From Mactra quadrangularis (lineage: Eukaryota > Mollusca > Bivalvia > Venerida > Mactridae): a stretch of 64,000 nt of DNA. Location of the stretch: positions 32,807,322 through 32,871,321 of the forward strand of contig CM046300.1 of the NCBI GenBank assembly GCA_025267735.1, in the 5' to 3' direction. This document shows positions 24,417 to 38,100 of the stretch, in pieces. How positions within the stretch are numbered: position 1 is the stretch's first letter; every line of letters starts with the position of its first letter. Under the pieces are notes generated by a model, which did no database searches, was not told where the DNA came from, and saw only the letters and a program-made list of their open reading frames with translations. Position numbers and translations under genes: made by a program.

Positions 24417-25744
24417 GGGCCCCGTTACACCAAACTAGTTCTCAGAACGTTCGACCCCGTCCTAAAAATATTGTGCAACTGGTTGTGAACGAGTTAGAAC
24501 GTGCCGTTTAAGTCGAAAAATATCAGCTATACGATCATAGTTCGTTCAGAACCAGTTCTCGTTGCGTGCATTTCGTTTTTATCCCGTTCGTAGTCAGTTT
24601 TAACCCGTTCATAACTAGTTCTTCTAAACTTCTTTACAATTGACCATCCCGTTCAAGACAGTTCAACTCGTTTTAAGTACGTACTTATCTCAATCTTAGT
24701 GCGTTTTGAACGAAATAACGTCACGTTCTGACCCGATTGCTATAAATATCCTGGACGTTTCTTCCCGTTCTCATTCTCGTTCCGCGCTTCAAGCTTTGAG
24801 GACACAATTTGTCAAGCATCACTGTGACCATCAAGCCTCCAAAAAAGAGTAGAATCAGACAGACGGTGCTTGTTAAGGCAATCGCTTCCAAACGATTCAA
24901 AATCACCTGCACATGTGAAGCTCTTGAAGACCAGCCTCAAGATAAGCCACAAGATACTAAGCCTCCTGGGCCAGTTATTAAAATTGAGGAAGTTTCTCCT
25001 CTACCATGTAATTGTATTCTTGCTCCACTTCTATAAAAAAGAGTACAAAGCCAACATTCAAAGCATTAACGACTTCCATGGTTCTAGGCAAAGAGCTTGG
25101 GCCCAGATGATAACTTGGTGAGAAATGGTCTGTATTTATATCAAACCTTGTCAGATCGTACTGTAGACGTTATGGACGTGGTACGAACTGCAAACGAACG
25201 CAACAGACTTACTAACAACGAGTAGAACGTACCGAGAACCTACTGTGAACTTTAAGAACTGTGTGTAAACGTGTTGCAAACTGGTTCAGAACTTCGTATT
25301 TTGTTTTAGTGCATTTAGACGGGATAACAACGCACTATGGACGTAATTAAGTCGAGTTAAGTCTGTGTGCAAACGGAATGAACGAGTTACAAACGGAACA
25401 GGTCGGGATGTAAACGTACTGCAAATTGTGACCCGATCGAACTACGACAAGGCACGTCCCTAGTACGATGCTAGTACGGCAATTCCGTTCGCACTACGTC
25501 CTTTCCGTTGTCAGTACGTTGTCACTCAGTCTAATTGCAGAACGGGGTGGCCGCAAAAAAATTTTGAGTCGATTCAAAGTTCTGAAACCCCATTCCCGTT
25601 CAACCCCGTCCGAACTCGTCCATAACGTTCGAACACAGACCGTAGAAAGTTGGAACTACGTTCAGTCCGTTTGCACACAGTTAGAGCTCGTTCGGTCCAA
25701 TTTTTTCAGAACGTAGTCAGAACGAGTTTGGTGTAACGGGGGTA
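24417..25744. mobile_element. Harbinger-like MITE, 1,328 bp, nested
   Basis: Termini are inverted: GGGCCCCGTTACACCAAACT on the left and, reverse-complemented, TACCCCCGTTACACCAAACT on the right. The 3-bp TTA at 24414-24416 and 25745-25747 fits the TWA target of the PIF/Harbinger superfamily. The interior is filled with many scattered copies of a GTTC/GAAC-type motif on both strands, which look like subterminal transposase-binding repeats. Frames of 75-83 codons inside carry no recognisable domain and no splice support. It inserted into the outer MITE and is therefore the younger of the two. Confidence 0.8.
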
Positions 25745-26056
25745 TTAGTTTCAAAATAGCGTCTAAAAATGTCCGAGATAATTCGCAGCGAATGGCCGAG
25801 GAGTTCCCAATGTATCGTTACGGAACGTTTTGTAACGTTCGCGGTAACTGAACGCAGGGCTGGTCGAGTTCAGTGTGACGAAAATTGTTCGAAAAGTTTT
25901 AAACGACATCATATACACGTTATTTTTTCTATACAAGTTAAGCTTTTGGAACTCAAAAATCGTTAACACAGGCATTAATATGCAAAAACCCGCATCGGAA
26001 CTTTACTGTACATCTCTTATTTCAGATTACTAAACAGTGAGGTCTAACCTGTAATC

Positions 26057-26172
26057 ATGTTCAGTTATTATAATAGAAACCGTCCCTCCGACTATTCCTG
26101 GTATAGCCATGGAGGTTCATATACCAGCAATTATTCTACATCATGGCATGAAAGATATTATGGACGCAGTAG
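26057..26172 (+). CDS. Transglutaminase coding exon 1
   Basis: Starts at ATG 26057 and ends AG|GTAAGA. It encodes 38 residues rich in Tyr, Ser, Asn and Arg, beginning [12 protein letters not shown]. The ATG is the first in this frame after the putative acceptor at 26025. This extension is not part of the conserved enzyme, so the start rests on frame continuity with exon 2 rather than homology. Confidence 0.7.
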
Positions 26173-29100
26173 GTAAGACAATTTGCTATTTAAATCATTG
26201 GAGCTAAAGAGCCAGTTATATGAAAACTTCATACTATATATCATTTGGTGGACCGGCATCTTGACCACTTTTCGCCGTCTACTTGATACATACATTTTAC
26301 AAAAATAATGAGTGTATTGTATACTAGTTGATTGCTACTATTTGTAGCAATTAATGCAAACATTTTATCAAATAAACATTATCAGTTGTTCGCAGATCAA
26401 CTATACACACCAATTGGAGAATCAAGTGTAGCTGCTTACTACAATCAAAGCGCTGAAAGCTCAGGAGTTGTTCGACTTAGGAAACATGTCTTACAATTAC
26501 CATTTTGCAGGTAAATTTCATACAATGAGAGTTCTGCAGTCTATCTTTAAAATGACAAAATTTTATTCTACATTTTCTGACCACAACAAGTTACTACAGC
26601 TTTACATGTTTTCTAAGTCGAACAACTCCCGTGCTTTCAGCGCTTTGATTAGTGTATGTGAATGAACACATACCTCAAATAGAGACTTAACAAGAATTTT
26701 GTATTATGACCCGCAAAAACTTTTTAAAAAAGCAGATATTCAAGATTGACTCAGACAATTTTGCAATGAAAAATAAGGGTAAATTCCGAGAAAACCAACA
26801 AATTGGACTTACCTATATAAAGACCATGCAAAGGGAAATAACTGACTTATGTCTCCTATAATGTCATCAACGATCGTTGAGGTTTTATTTGCATGATTTA
26901 GTATTCGTATTTATATACTTGATAATTTCGCGCTAAGTATAAAAAACTTTATGCCAAACTAAAATAAAGGACATGCTAAGTAGCGTGCTGATAATGTCAA
27001 TGGCTGAACAAAACACTATTGTAACTCCCTTTATTTTCATCTGGAGTTGCTAAAGCATTACGTTTAGCCCTCAATGCCATTCAATGTTACTAATAATTTC
27101 TTTGTCTTTGTGGTGTCAAAAATGAAAAACAAATGTACGTACAATAAGTAATGGTAAACTTAAAGATGACTTACCTGCACTTAAGAAAGGGGTAACACGT
27201 ACATTTGTATTTAGACAATTAAAGTTTAAACATTTGCTACTTAATGGAGTCACTTTATTTTATTTGAAAAAAAAAACACTATTATCAAATACATGAATAA
27301 GGCTAATTGGTGCTCCACTATTTACTGAAAGAGTGAAATGGTGGTACTACATAGCCTATGCGTAGGACCTGACTAATCATATGTCCTCATAGTTTTACAG
27401 AGGTCGCTATTTTTGTTAAGAAATATCTTTGCCACAGTTGGCTGGCACAGTTCCAAGTCAAAAACATTATATATTTACATATATAGTAAACAACTAGTAA
27501 AGAATGGTAGTATTTATCCTTGTTCAATTAGAGGCCATTTTCTCCATTAATAATGCTATTTTACAAAGTTATACATGCACGCTTAGTTAAGACTTTGTTC
27601 TTTCAAATTACACCAACATCTTTTGCATGCGTCAAATAATACGGTCCTAGGCCGATTTAAAATATCACAATTAACTTATCATCGCGACATGAGAATAAAA
27701 TTGCCGATAAATTCATGTAAATACTATGAACTAGATATTGTAAGTCAAATGAAAACAGGACACGAAACTTGTCGAGTATTTACGAGTGCTGAACGAAGCA
27801 CAACTAGGTACCGTCGAATCGGAATAATTTCAAACCCCATATACAATACATGTATTTTTACTTTTGCAGGCGACGTCTGAACTATTGGGATAGAGATCAA
27901 CGCACTAATGATAGGCTATGGAGAAACCGCAGACGTAGACAATCTGCTTCAGATATGCCAACTATAGATAGTAATTTTTTATTTACATATACCAAGATTT
28001 TCAAACACTTATGTAGTTATGTCGTGTATTTTTGGTTTAACAATAAGTTCCAGGGACACTCGAAAGCATTACACAGCGCCAACAGTTTTGCGGTCTACAA
28101 AATAGACCAACAAAATTAACAAATATTTGTTTTATTCCAATTTCAAAAATTTGACAATGATAACATAACGCCAAATAGCATAGAAAACTCACCTTCCCTA
28201 AAAAAAAATCCAATTGGTCTGTAAACTCTAAATTCCGAAAAAAATCATTTGACCAAAGGATTTAAAATATTTGGAGCACTAAAATCCCATTTTCAAATCA
28301 GTAAGCGATCAGTTCAACCAAAAACGGAGGAAATAGCTTGAAATATCTAAAATTCATTTTCAGTGACAAAAAGACGTATACTATTAAGCCTTAAATGGTT
28401 TGTTGTATTTTTCTTTCCTAGTAAAACCTGAACCAAGACCAGATCCGAAACCCAAACCCGAATTACCAAAAGAAACACCAATCACTGCACTTATTGTGAC
28501 AGACATCAACTTGAACATTAAAGAAAATACGAAGATTAGCCAGTAAGTTAAATTTAGCATAGAAAACGTTACTGTCTCTTTATTTGTCTTAAATACGGTT
28601 AAATGATTTTTGGAACTTCTTTTCGCAATCAAGCGAGTAGTAACACATGTATATCAAAACATAGCCTTTGGCCTTTTAATGTTTGAAAAAGACTATGATG
28701 AATAATGTGACTGTAAAGTAATCGCAAGTATGTATATACTTTATAGAAGAATGGTGACGATAGCAAGCATGGTTCATATTATAATTGATGTTGTTTCTTT
28801 AAGTAAGATTCTTTAACGCTTAGAAGTTGAAACATAACATTACTCCAATCGGCTTTTCAGACTTTAGACTGCACATTACAAACCAACAGGCAGAGACCGA
28901 TATTTTTCAAATTTATTCCCTACTTTTCATACACTTTGATCAGCATTTTCCGCTGTGATAAACGTAAATGTCCAACGAGTTACTCTAATATATTTAAAGT
29001 CATTTTTTTCCATTCTCCTTTTTATAGTACTGATGATTATGAATGCACCATGGACAACAGAGTGAAAGATGAAGATGGAAATGACCAACCAGCTGAATTA

Positions 29101-32100
29101 GTGGTTCGTCGAGGAGAATTTATGAAACTCACTATAACTTTTGACCAACCCTTTGAAAAAAAGAAGCATGATTTGAGAGTATGTCTGTCCATAGGTAAAA
29201 AACTAAGTTTTGGGAATGATTCGTTTGAACTCATATTTGATGTGCTTATAATGTATATAACTATATATAAACTGACAGATTAAGTTCATGAATACTCAAG
29301 TATAGATTTATATCGGTCTTACAGTCCAATGACAACAATACACATTTAGAACATTTTGTACAAGTGTATCCCTCTGATTTGATACACATAGATGAATATG
29401 CAATTTATAGAAGACTCTCATAAATAAATCATTCGTTGGCCATTGTAAAGATGTTTCAATATGAATAAATTCACCTACTCCAGAGGTATGCTTATATTTA
29501 TAATGTAGTGATCACACGCGTAGATTCTACGTACTTTATGATTGTCCCTTGTATATTTAAAGGCTTTAAAAGATCATTTACGTGTGCCGCAGCAAAATTT
29601 TATACGTTCTTTACATACATTACAGGAGAAACACCAAAAGAGACAAAAGGAACAATGGCTCAAATTTTGATTGATGAAGACGGTAAAAAAGAATATAAAG
29701 CTGAAGAATGGGGCGCTTACCTTAAAAGTAGTTCCGGCAATGATATTGACATTATGGTATGTATTCAATATATCTAAAAAGAAACTTAACTGAGAACTAT
29801 ACTTAATACTCTTTGGTCTTTTTGTTCATATTGCTATCTACTAGCATATTCTCCAAGTTGTGTCCAAGCTTCTTTTTATTTGTCCATTACGTGTAAATAT
29901 ACTTGCACACCATCATAGAAGTGTCAACTTTGACGGTTAAATGAATCCACGTACATTTAAAGATCGTTTCATTTAATCTCGCATTTGTTCTTGCTGATTT
30001 AGCTCCAGGTGCTCCGGTCTTTACAATTAAGTAAGATCATTGAATACATACTTTCTTGCCTGGCCATGCTATAAGCTTTTTTACGTGTTTGTGTGTTTTT
30101 GAACGCAGTATTGTCGAATCAAGAGTTGGACAAAGTTTTCTTCCCAAGACAGTTTGTTTTTGTTTGAGTGACAAGTGTGAGGTTGGTAAACTCTATAACC
30201 TGCTTTAAAATCAAGTGTCATTTATTTTTTAGCTAATCGTTAAAAGGCGGAACAATTTAAAGCTCTTGTTTTCTTTTTTTTGTGGCGTCCCTTATAAATA
30301 ACAAAATATTAAAAACGATACAATATTCCCCGTTGCTATTTGGTTGTGTGGTACATCTGTGGTTTGACTATTGCTGTTCCTGTAACGTTTGCGTATAGTT
30401 TCTTAGAATAACATATATGGTAGTTTTTGTGATTATGATAAGACATAATTTTAAGCTGTTAAATTTTCCTTTTACATCAGATTGAAATGCCCAACTTAAC
30501 AATGTTCGTCATAATATATGAAGAATAAAAGATTATAGTTTAAACATGTTAATCACAGCATGTCACATGGTTACAAAAATATATTTATTTATCTTCCATA
30601 AAAAATGATCATCTCTAAGTATAGCGATTCCCCTGGTATCCATCAAACTGCCGCAAAGATAAACTGTTTTAAAAATTTTAATGAGTTTAACGCCGTGTCA
30701 ACACAATTTATGTCATTTTACGGCGTCCAGCATACATAACCTAGCTTTCTTGGAACCAAATTGTCAAATTTTCATGAAAAGGTATCACCTCCCCGGGTGG
30801 GATACGAACCGTACCTCCTTCGGGACACGAGATTCCAAATCCCTGCTGCTCCAACTGCGCTATCGATCCGGGTGCGAAGATTGAAAACGCAGGATACAAT
30901 TAACTGAAGCATATTTAATATTACTCTTTAAATTCCTAAAAAACTCGTCTTTGCTAGTGTGGTGCGTGCAAGTGTTATGTTTGTTGTTGCTTCTGATAGG
31001 TTTGCTTCCAATATTTTAAAGGTACACATTGCTGTAAACTGTATAATTGGTGAGTGGAACCTGTCTGTGAAATCAATAGCTGAAGGTAAAGATGAGAATG
31101 GTAAAGATCAAATATATATATTGAAATATGAACATGACGAAGATGTTATCATACTGTTCAACCCATGGTGTAAAGGTGAGCTTTTTGTTTTGAGTTTATG
31201 CCATTTTAACACTGTTATTATATGGCGACCGAGTCGGCAGACCTGTTTTTCCTAAGCGCTTTTTTAAAAGTACTCGCTGCTTCAGAAACATGTAAGATTT
31301 GTTTGACAAGAATTGTGACATAACATCAAATAGCAAATACATTCTGTTTGTTATAATTTAGATTCTTTACAATGGATATGGAGTTTAATGTCATAAGTAA
31401 ACCAATCTGCCTTAATGTCATTCAAACTCACATAAAACGCTATCTTAGCGCTACAATTAAATTTCATTCATGTAACAAACGTTTGAATCAAATGTGGGTA
31501 CAATAAATAATCCTAGATTGGGGTTTTGCTCAGATTACTTCTTGTTTTATGGGCATATTTTTATAGGATTGTCCTAAAACATATCATTGTCCAAAGACTA
31601 ATGGAGAGCACGTAATGTAAATATTTTCAGATGATGGTGTCTACATGGAGACAACAAAATTACTGGACGAGTATATATTAAACGAAGTTGGCTGTGTATA
31701 CAGAGGAAACGCTTATACCAAGGGCGTTAAAACATGGAACTTTGGAATGGTATGAATATGTGCATCACGTTTAAAGGTCTAATTTTGGTACAATTTATAC
31801 AGACTTGTGAACAATACAATGATAGTCTAGTTGCTTCATCATTTTATAAAAAAAACCCATGTAGAGCGTAAGAAAGCTCTAAGGTTGCTATTCCCAAACA
31901 CAAGACCAAGATAGCAGATATGGCCATTAGAGTTGTTTGTCCAACGCTCTCCTCAAAATTCCTTTTCTAACTACTAATATTATTAATTGTGATGATAACT
32001 TTTATGGAGTATTTAACAAAACGAACTTCGAAAAATGCCATCGAATATATTGCTGTAAATTTTACGTAGTAAAGTTGATATGAAAATTGAGCATTTTATT

Positions 32101-35100
32101 GTTTTTGTCTTGATACACGCCTTTTGAAATAGTAAATGTCATTATAAAAGTTTTTATGTCAAATTAAATATCTCTAGGTATAGCTTTATACACTTCGTCA
32201 GGCATTATATAATTTTAAGCAAAAATTACAATATGTCAAATGACTATTTTCTTCACGTTTTTTTTCAGTTTGAAGATGGTATTTTGGACGTTTGTTTGTA
32301 TTTGACTCGAGCAAAGTTAAGAAATGGTGTTGCTAAGGAACTTGCTGATCCGATTCTTGTATCAAGACTTATCGCTCAAATGGTAAAATTAAACATTTAT
32401 TTAAATTATAGCGAGCTCAAAGAGCGAGCTCAAAGAGCGAGCTTTACGAAACGCAAATATGTTTCTGTACAGTATTGTATTTTAACAATTAAGCGGAAGT
32501 TGATTTTTGAACCGTTCTGCGCATCCGAACAATTCAGGAAGTGATAAAATGGGCTGAAGTTATTGGCGTTTTTAATGAAAATATTTACTGCTTTTTCTTG
32601 GCCTTGTATTTATGACTTTTTTACATCGGAAATACTTACCAATGCACTGTTTGTTCCGAAGACGTCGTTTAAAGACGTTTAAGATAAAAATCGGCACGTT
32701 TCCGTCATTTAATGTTACCGGGCAGTGTTTAAAGTAGGAAACATCTCTATCCTTAAAAATAAATGTTTTAGAGAATTTTTCATCTTCATCTCTATTCGCG
32801 AGATAAAAAATGTACCATACATTATTTTCAAAAATAAAGGATGAATTTGTCATGAAAGAATTAGATTATTTTTGAATGCAACAACTAACGCATTGATCAT
32901 CCCTATCTTAGTTGATATGTCCCTTTGATGTGCCCTCAATTAGCTGTACACATGTATGCATATAATTGGCGCTTACTATAAGGCAAAGTACAAAAAAATA
33001 CAATTAGAAAGAGGAGGGTGTTGATGTAGAAGGTTTAAGTCGTATAGTCATATCAAATGTTTTACATGACATTTTATTGTGTATTTGTATCTTAGAGAAC
33101 ATGATATTTTTGCGATGATGCACGTGTTGGCCTATGATCTATTACTTTGTGATGTGACGCTTTATTTGATGTACACATAGAATGGTAACATTTATAGTTA
33201 TAAATGAGTGTTTTGAAAATTGGCCTTGAAAAAAGATTTCCTTCGAAAGGTTCATTTTGCTCTTTAAAAACTCCATCTGTTTCCGGCTTTGTCTTTTATG
33301 GATCACAAGTTTAAAAAGCTGGCTAGGCCCCTGTATATAAGTTAAGATTCGTCAAGCTCGCTTTGAGGCTTTACCTTAGTCATATTAATTCCACTAAATG
33401 GATTAACATGGTATACAGTCACGTGATCTTTAGGTGGTAGTTATAAATAATTTTATCGAATTATTTCACCAGCCAAAACATAGAAATTAAGCAAACTGAT
33501 GTTAGAATAACTGCTCCTATCTTTTTCCGGAAGTATCTTCATAAGCCTGTGAATTTTGATATTTGGCCTAAATTCAGTGCTGCACAAGATAGTTTTAACT
33601 AAAGATAGAAAATAAAATTATAAATACATTATTACGCTTACCTGATTGGTTAAAAACATAGGCATTCATAAGTCATCTAAATGGTTTAAGCAGTCTTGGT
33701 AGTTCCCTGATGTAGGCCAAGGGTCATTTCCATTGTCTATATAATTGTAGGTAATATGAAGATGGTAGCTGTTTACTCACTAATAGATAAAGTCGCCTTA
33801 AGAGCTTTTGCAGTCTGAAACCTCCCGTGTCGAAATACCTATTAATAAAATATCGTCGAAGGGACTTAGATGAGTTTGCACAGGTTTCTCAACGTGCAAA
33901 CCGCCGATGTAAGAAACAGCTTAAATGACGATAAGGCGATACGACAGACAGGGGAAAATAATTACTAATTTAAGCAACATTTTTTGTTTAGGTGAATTCG
34001 TACGATGATAATGGTGTTCTAGTGGGAAACTGGTCTGGACTCTATAGTCATGGTGTACGGCCTACGGCGTGGGTTGGAAGTCCACGAATTCTGAAACAGT
34101 TTATGAAATCTGGTCCGGTCAAATACGGTCAGTGTTGGGTTTTTTCGTGTCTTACAACAACGGGTATGTTATACATACAATTCCATATTCTAAGTTAAAG
34201 TAGATACAACTTTAATCATATATAATCATCAAATACTGGAGGTGGTACACTGGTAACTATGTTATAAATCGAGTTGGCTAATTCACGTGCGATTGTCGGA
34301 AGCGGCATGTCACAACCTTTCATTAAAGTCGACATAAAACCCAATTTAAAGGGTAAAAGTGTTCATTGTGGACAAATGGGCAAATACGGGTTAAACAGAA
34401 TTGTTCAGGATAGCTGATGAGATGAATTGGTCGCTTTCATTATCATGTTTAACAGTCTTTATCAACAGCATCACAATGTATTTGGAAGAACCATAGAGTT
34501 CACGAATAATATGATTAGAATAGACGAGACATATCTTAACCATTGCTAAATAAAATATGTCAAATTATTTTATTCTTTATAAAATAAGGAAATACAACCA
34601 CGTTGTGTGAATAAATCATTCTTCACATTACAGTATGCCGTTGCCTTGGCATTCCATGCCGCACTGTGACAAATTTTGCATCTGCCCATGACGCGGACAA
34701 TACAAATGTGATAGAAAAAGTATACTTTGAAACAAGCAAAGGTACAGAACGACATCCTCATTTTTCAGACTGTGTGTGGTAAGTAAATGTCTTGAATATC
34801 ATATCTTACAAACGTTCTATGAAATGATTGCATGGCTGTTTCAAAAATTTTAACGTCAGTAGTTTTGCAAATTATTTACTCTTTAGTCGAAATGTCATTG
34901 CAAGAATTATTCTCAATTATTTGATATAATATTAATTAATGGGATCTTCTAATCAGATAAACCTCAGTTATCATAAGGTGAGAAAATAGTTCTAACAGAA
35001 ATACGACGTGTACGACATAGTAAAGATGATCTGTTTAAATAAAGCGTGTACAATGTATATAATAAATATGAAATGACAGATTATCCTGTTGCAATGTATA

Positions 35101-38100
35101 TGTAGATAATATATTACTATTTGCTATAATTAAGACTTCAGAACGTTGTTTGTTGCTAATTAGTAGAATAGCAGAATGAAATTGTCTTTGCACGTCTATG
35201 TCGATACAAAAAAAAATTAACTACTTACCGGCGAGTTTTTCGCTGGCACTTATAACTTGTTGTATCTTGATGTAATTCCCACCTCTGATATCCGAAATAT
35301 TTCTGTGTAGAAGATCGCCGTGGTAGTTCCAAAGAATGTTTCTTGTTTGTCTCCAGTTTCCTGTGCAAAATTGATTTTGTTAATACAGGAACTTTCACGT
35401 TTGGAATGAAGTGTGGCTTAAACGTCCCGACCTGAATGAAGGATTTGATGGATGGCAAGTCATTGATGCTACACCCCAGGAAGCAAGTGATGGTATGTAT
35501 ATGTAGTAGTACTTACAGACATTTTATTTTGATGTAATATGAGATTGGATTACTTAACCAGTGATCAATGGTCACTTCATTGACATTATCACAGTTTTAC
35601 TCAAGATAACTAGATTAACGTCAATATATTTTATCGTTCTTTAATTAATGCAAGTAAGTCATTATTTCAAATATGGTAAAAAATTAGTTCATTCGTTGTT
35701 AATTTGCACAATTTCAATACTTCAGGACTAAAATTTTGTCCACATTGTCCCCCATCCGTCTGTCGGTCCTTTCGTTTGCTCCTTCATTCGTCAGTGCATT
35801 GGTTCGCGCATTCATTAGTGCATTTATTTGAGTATTTATTTATACGTTCGCTTGTGCGTTTATTCATAATATTTAAATATATACATATTTAAGGTATTAT
35901 AACATGTGGACCATGTCCTGTGGTAGCAATTAAAAAGGGAATAGTAGAACTTAAATATGATACTCCTTTTGTCTTTGCTGAAGTCAATGCTGATGTAGTT
36001 CATTTCCATATGAAGCCAGATCAGACTTTCCAACGAATTAAAATAGATACAAACTCGTAAGTTCACCATAAATTAATTATTGACAATTTGAATTGATGTC
36101 ATGATACATAATGGTTGAGATTAGCGAATAAAACTCATTCCAACTTTAATGAAATTCCAACTTTAAAACATTTTGCAAACCTGTTGCCTAATACAGGAGT
36201 TATATGCTCTTGTTCGTATTATGAATATGTGACAATCCAACCTTTTATGATAAAATGAAAATACAATATAGAATTTACTACAAATTGGTCGTAAGACCCT
36301 TTTTTATACGGGGCACTTGAATCGGAATGAGAAAAGAATATGTAAATAAATTAATGAAGGCTGACAATTGAACGTCAATCCTGGATGATAATCATGGAAC
36401 CGGTTTTCCCAGTCATTAGAACTGCTTCTCTTTAGGACACACTTTCGGATATTATCTTTATACTATGAAAAAGTGTACATATATGCAACAGTTGTCATTT
36501 TTTAAGAATGTTTATATGTACTCGTATATCCTTTATTCCTTTGTTGTACAGAGTTGGCAAATATATCAGCACAAAGACACCAGATGGCCAACCTTACCAG
36601 GATTCAAATGGTGGGCAGCGGTACGATGAAAAGATGAGACTAGATTTGACTAATGAGTACAAATATCCCGAAGGTAAGACTAAAATGGTTCTCATTTGGA
36701 ATTTTGGCAATCAAGTATTTTCATTTCTAATATACTCTGGATATATTGATTTGTTTGTTTTTCGGGTTTAACGCCGTAGCAACACATCATGTAAGGTCAT
36801 ATAACGGCGGTCGGTCAATCTACTCACTCCTCCTGGAAAGGCTAAATCTCTGGATTCAGCTAATTTCATGACCATGCTCCACGAAAGTATGCCCCGCCCG
36901 GGAATCGAACCCACAACCCTTCGATCAATAGAGTTGCGTGCTACCAACTGAGCTAGCCGCGCAGTAACCTGAATGTATTTGGAGTAACTGATTTTTAGGT
37001 GTACTTAGAAAATAATGACGTAACCAATTTTTGCATTGTCTTATATATTTGCAGGATACACATCTCAACTCCCCACATGTCTTTTATGTCAGGGTGTTCT
37101 GTATTCATTGGATATGATTTTAAAATACTTCATCTGTCTGATGTTTACTTTTGTTATGCACAACTTGTTCTTTTCTTTATCTTTTAGATGCGTCTTTTTA
37201 TTAAAACAGTAACTCGCTCACAGTTTTGATTATATATGAATATTTTTAAATTACATACTTGTGCATGAAAGTGTGAGTGTAGAAAATAAATTCTTAATAT
37301 GCATATAGGAGGAAACATAAAACAAAACCCCCACTAAAATCATAGATTCTGTGGCTAAACAGTATGTGTTTTATGCAATGTACACAAAATTTCTCTTATT
37401 GCAGTATGTCAATTTGCACTTAAATCGTAGTTATCAGAGCACTGCTTTTCTGATTCAAAATATTTTTATACAATTTTTGAGAATTTTATCAAACTCAATA
37501 TTTGTGTTGAAATCTGTGAATTAGAACCTTCAAGCTATTCAAAGTATTCTAATTATAACAGGGAGCAGCGAGGAAAGGAAAGCCATGATGCGGGCATATA
37601 AACTGAGACTAAATAAAAAACCAAATTTAGACCACTACAGCGAGAAAGAGTTTTCTGAGGTAAGGATTATACCATTATCATGCCGGTGTGGACAGAACTG
37701 TGGGTATTGAAAAATTGTCCACGGCGTTTTTTGTCTCAAGTATTGAATAGTCTAGATTTCAGAAAAGGACTGGAAGAAAGAAAAATGCGCATTGTGCATT
37801 CGGTGGGTGCGAAGACACCACTCCATCAAAAGGTGGGACAGAGATAAGATACTGGTCAAGGTGGTATCCCTGCTATTCTGCTTTAAAACAGTATCTTTTT
37901 TAAATTTACCCCATCTATTGTGTGTTACAAACATATGTTACAATTCTCTGATTCCAAATCAAATTACTGTTATGACGATAATGAAGTTCTAGCCCCACTT
38001 TGAACATATATTGACACATACCTTCAAGTAAATTTGACTCTTTCCAAAACCACTATAATTTTAGCAATTCATAGCTTGAATTGTAGTTAAACAAAAAGTT

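Larger units (their letters stand above)
24207..25860. mobile_element. Outer MITE, interrupted by a second transposon
   Basis: The left end (24207-24290) and right end (25784-25860) are inverted repeats of about 80 bp. They share CGGAACTCCTCGGCCATTCG-like and TAACGATACAT blocks, and the right tip reads CCCTGCGTTCAGTTACCGCG when reverse-complemented. A Harbinger-like element (24417-25744) lies between; without it this element would be about 320 bp. The right-tip sequence also occurs at 38225, so the two belong to one family. The right end lies about 165 bp upstream of the first recognised transglutaminase exon. Confidence 0.75.

Noticed and set aside
24809..25121. Overlapping 75- and 83-codon frames
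   Set aside because: They lie inside the inner MITE and one lacks an ATG start. The composition is odd enough to mention as possible captured sequence but not to call a gene.
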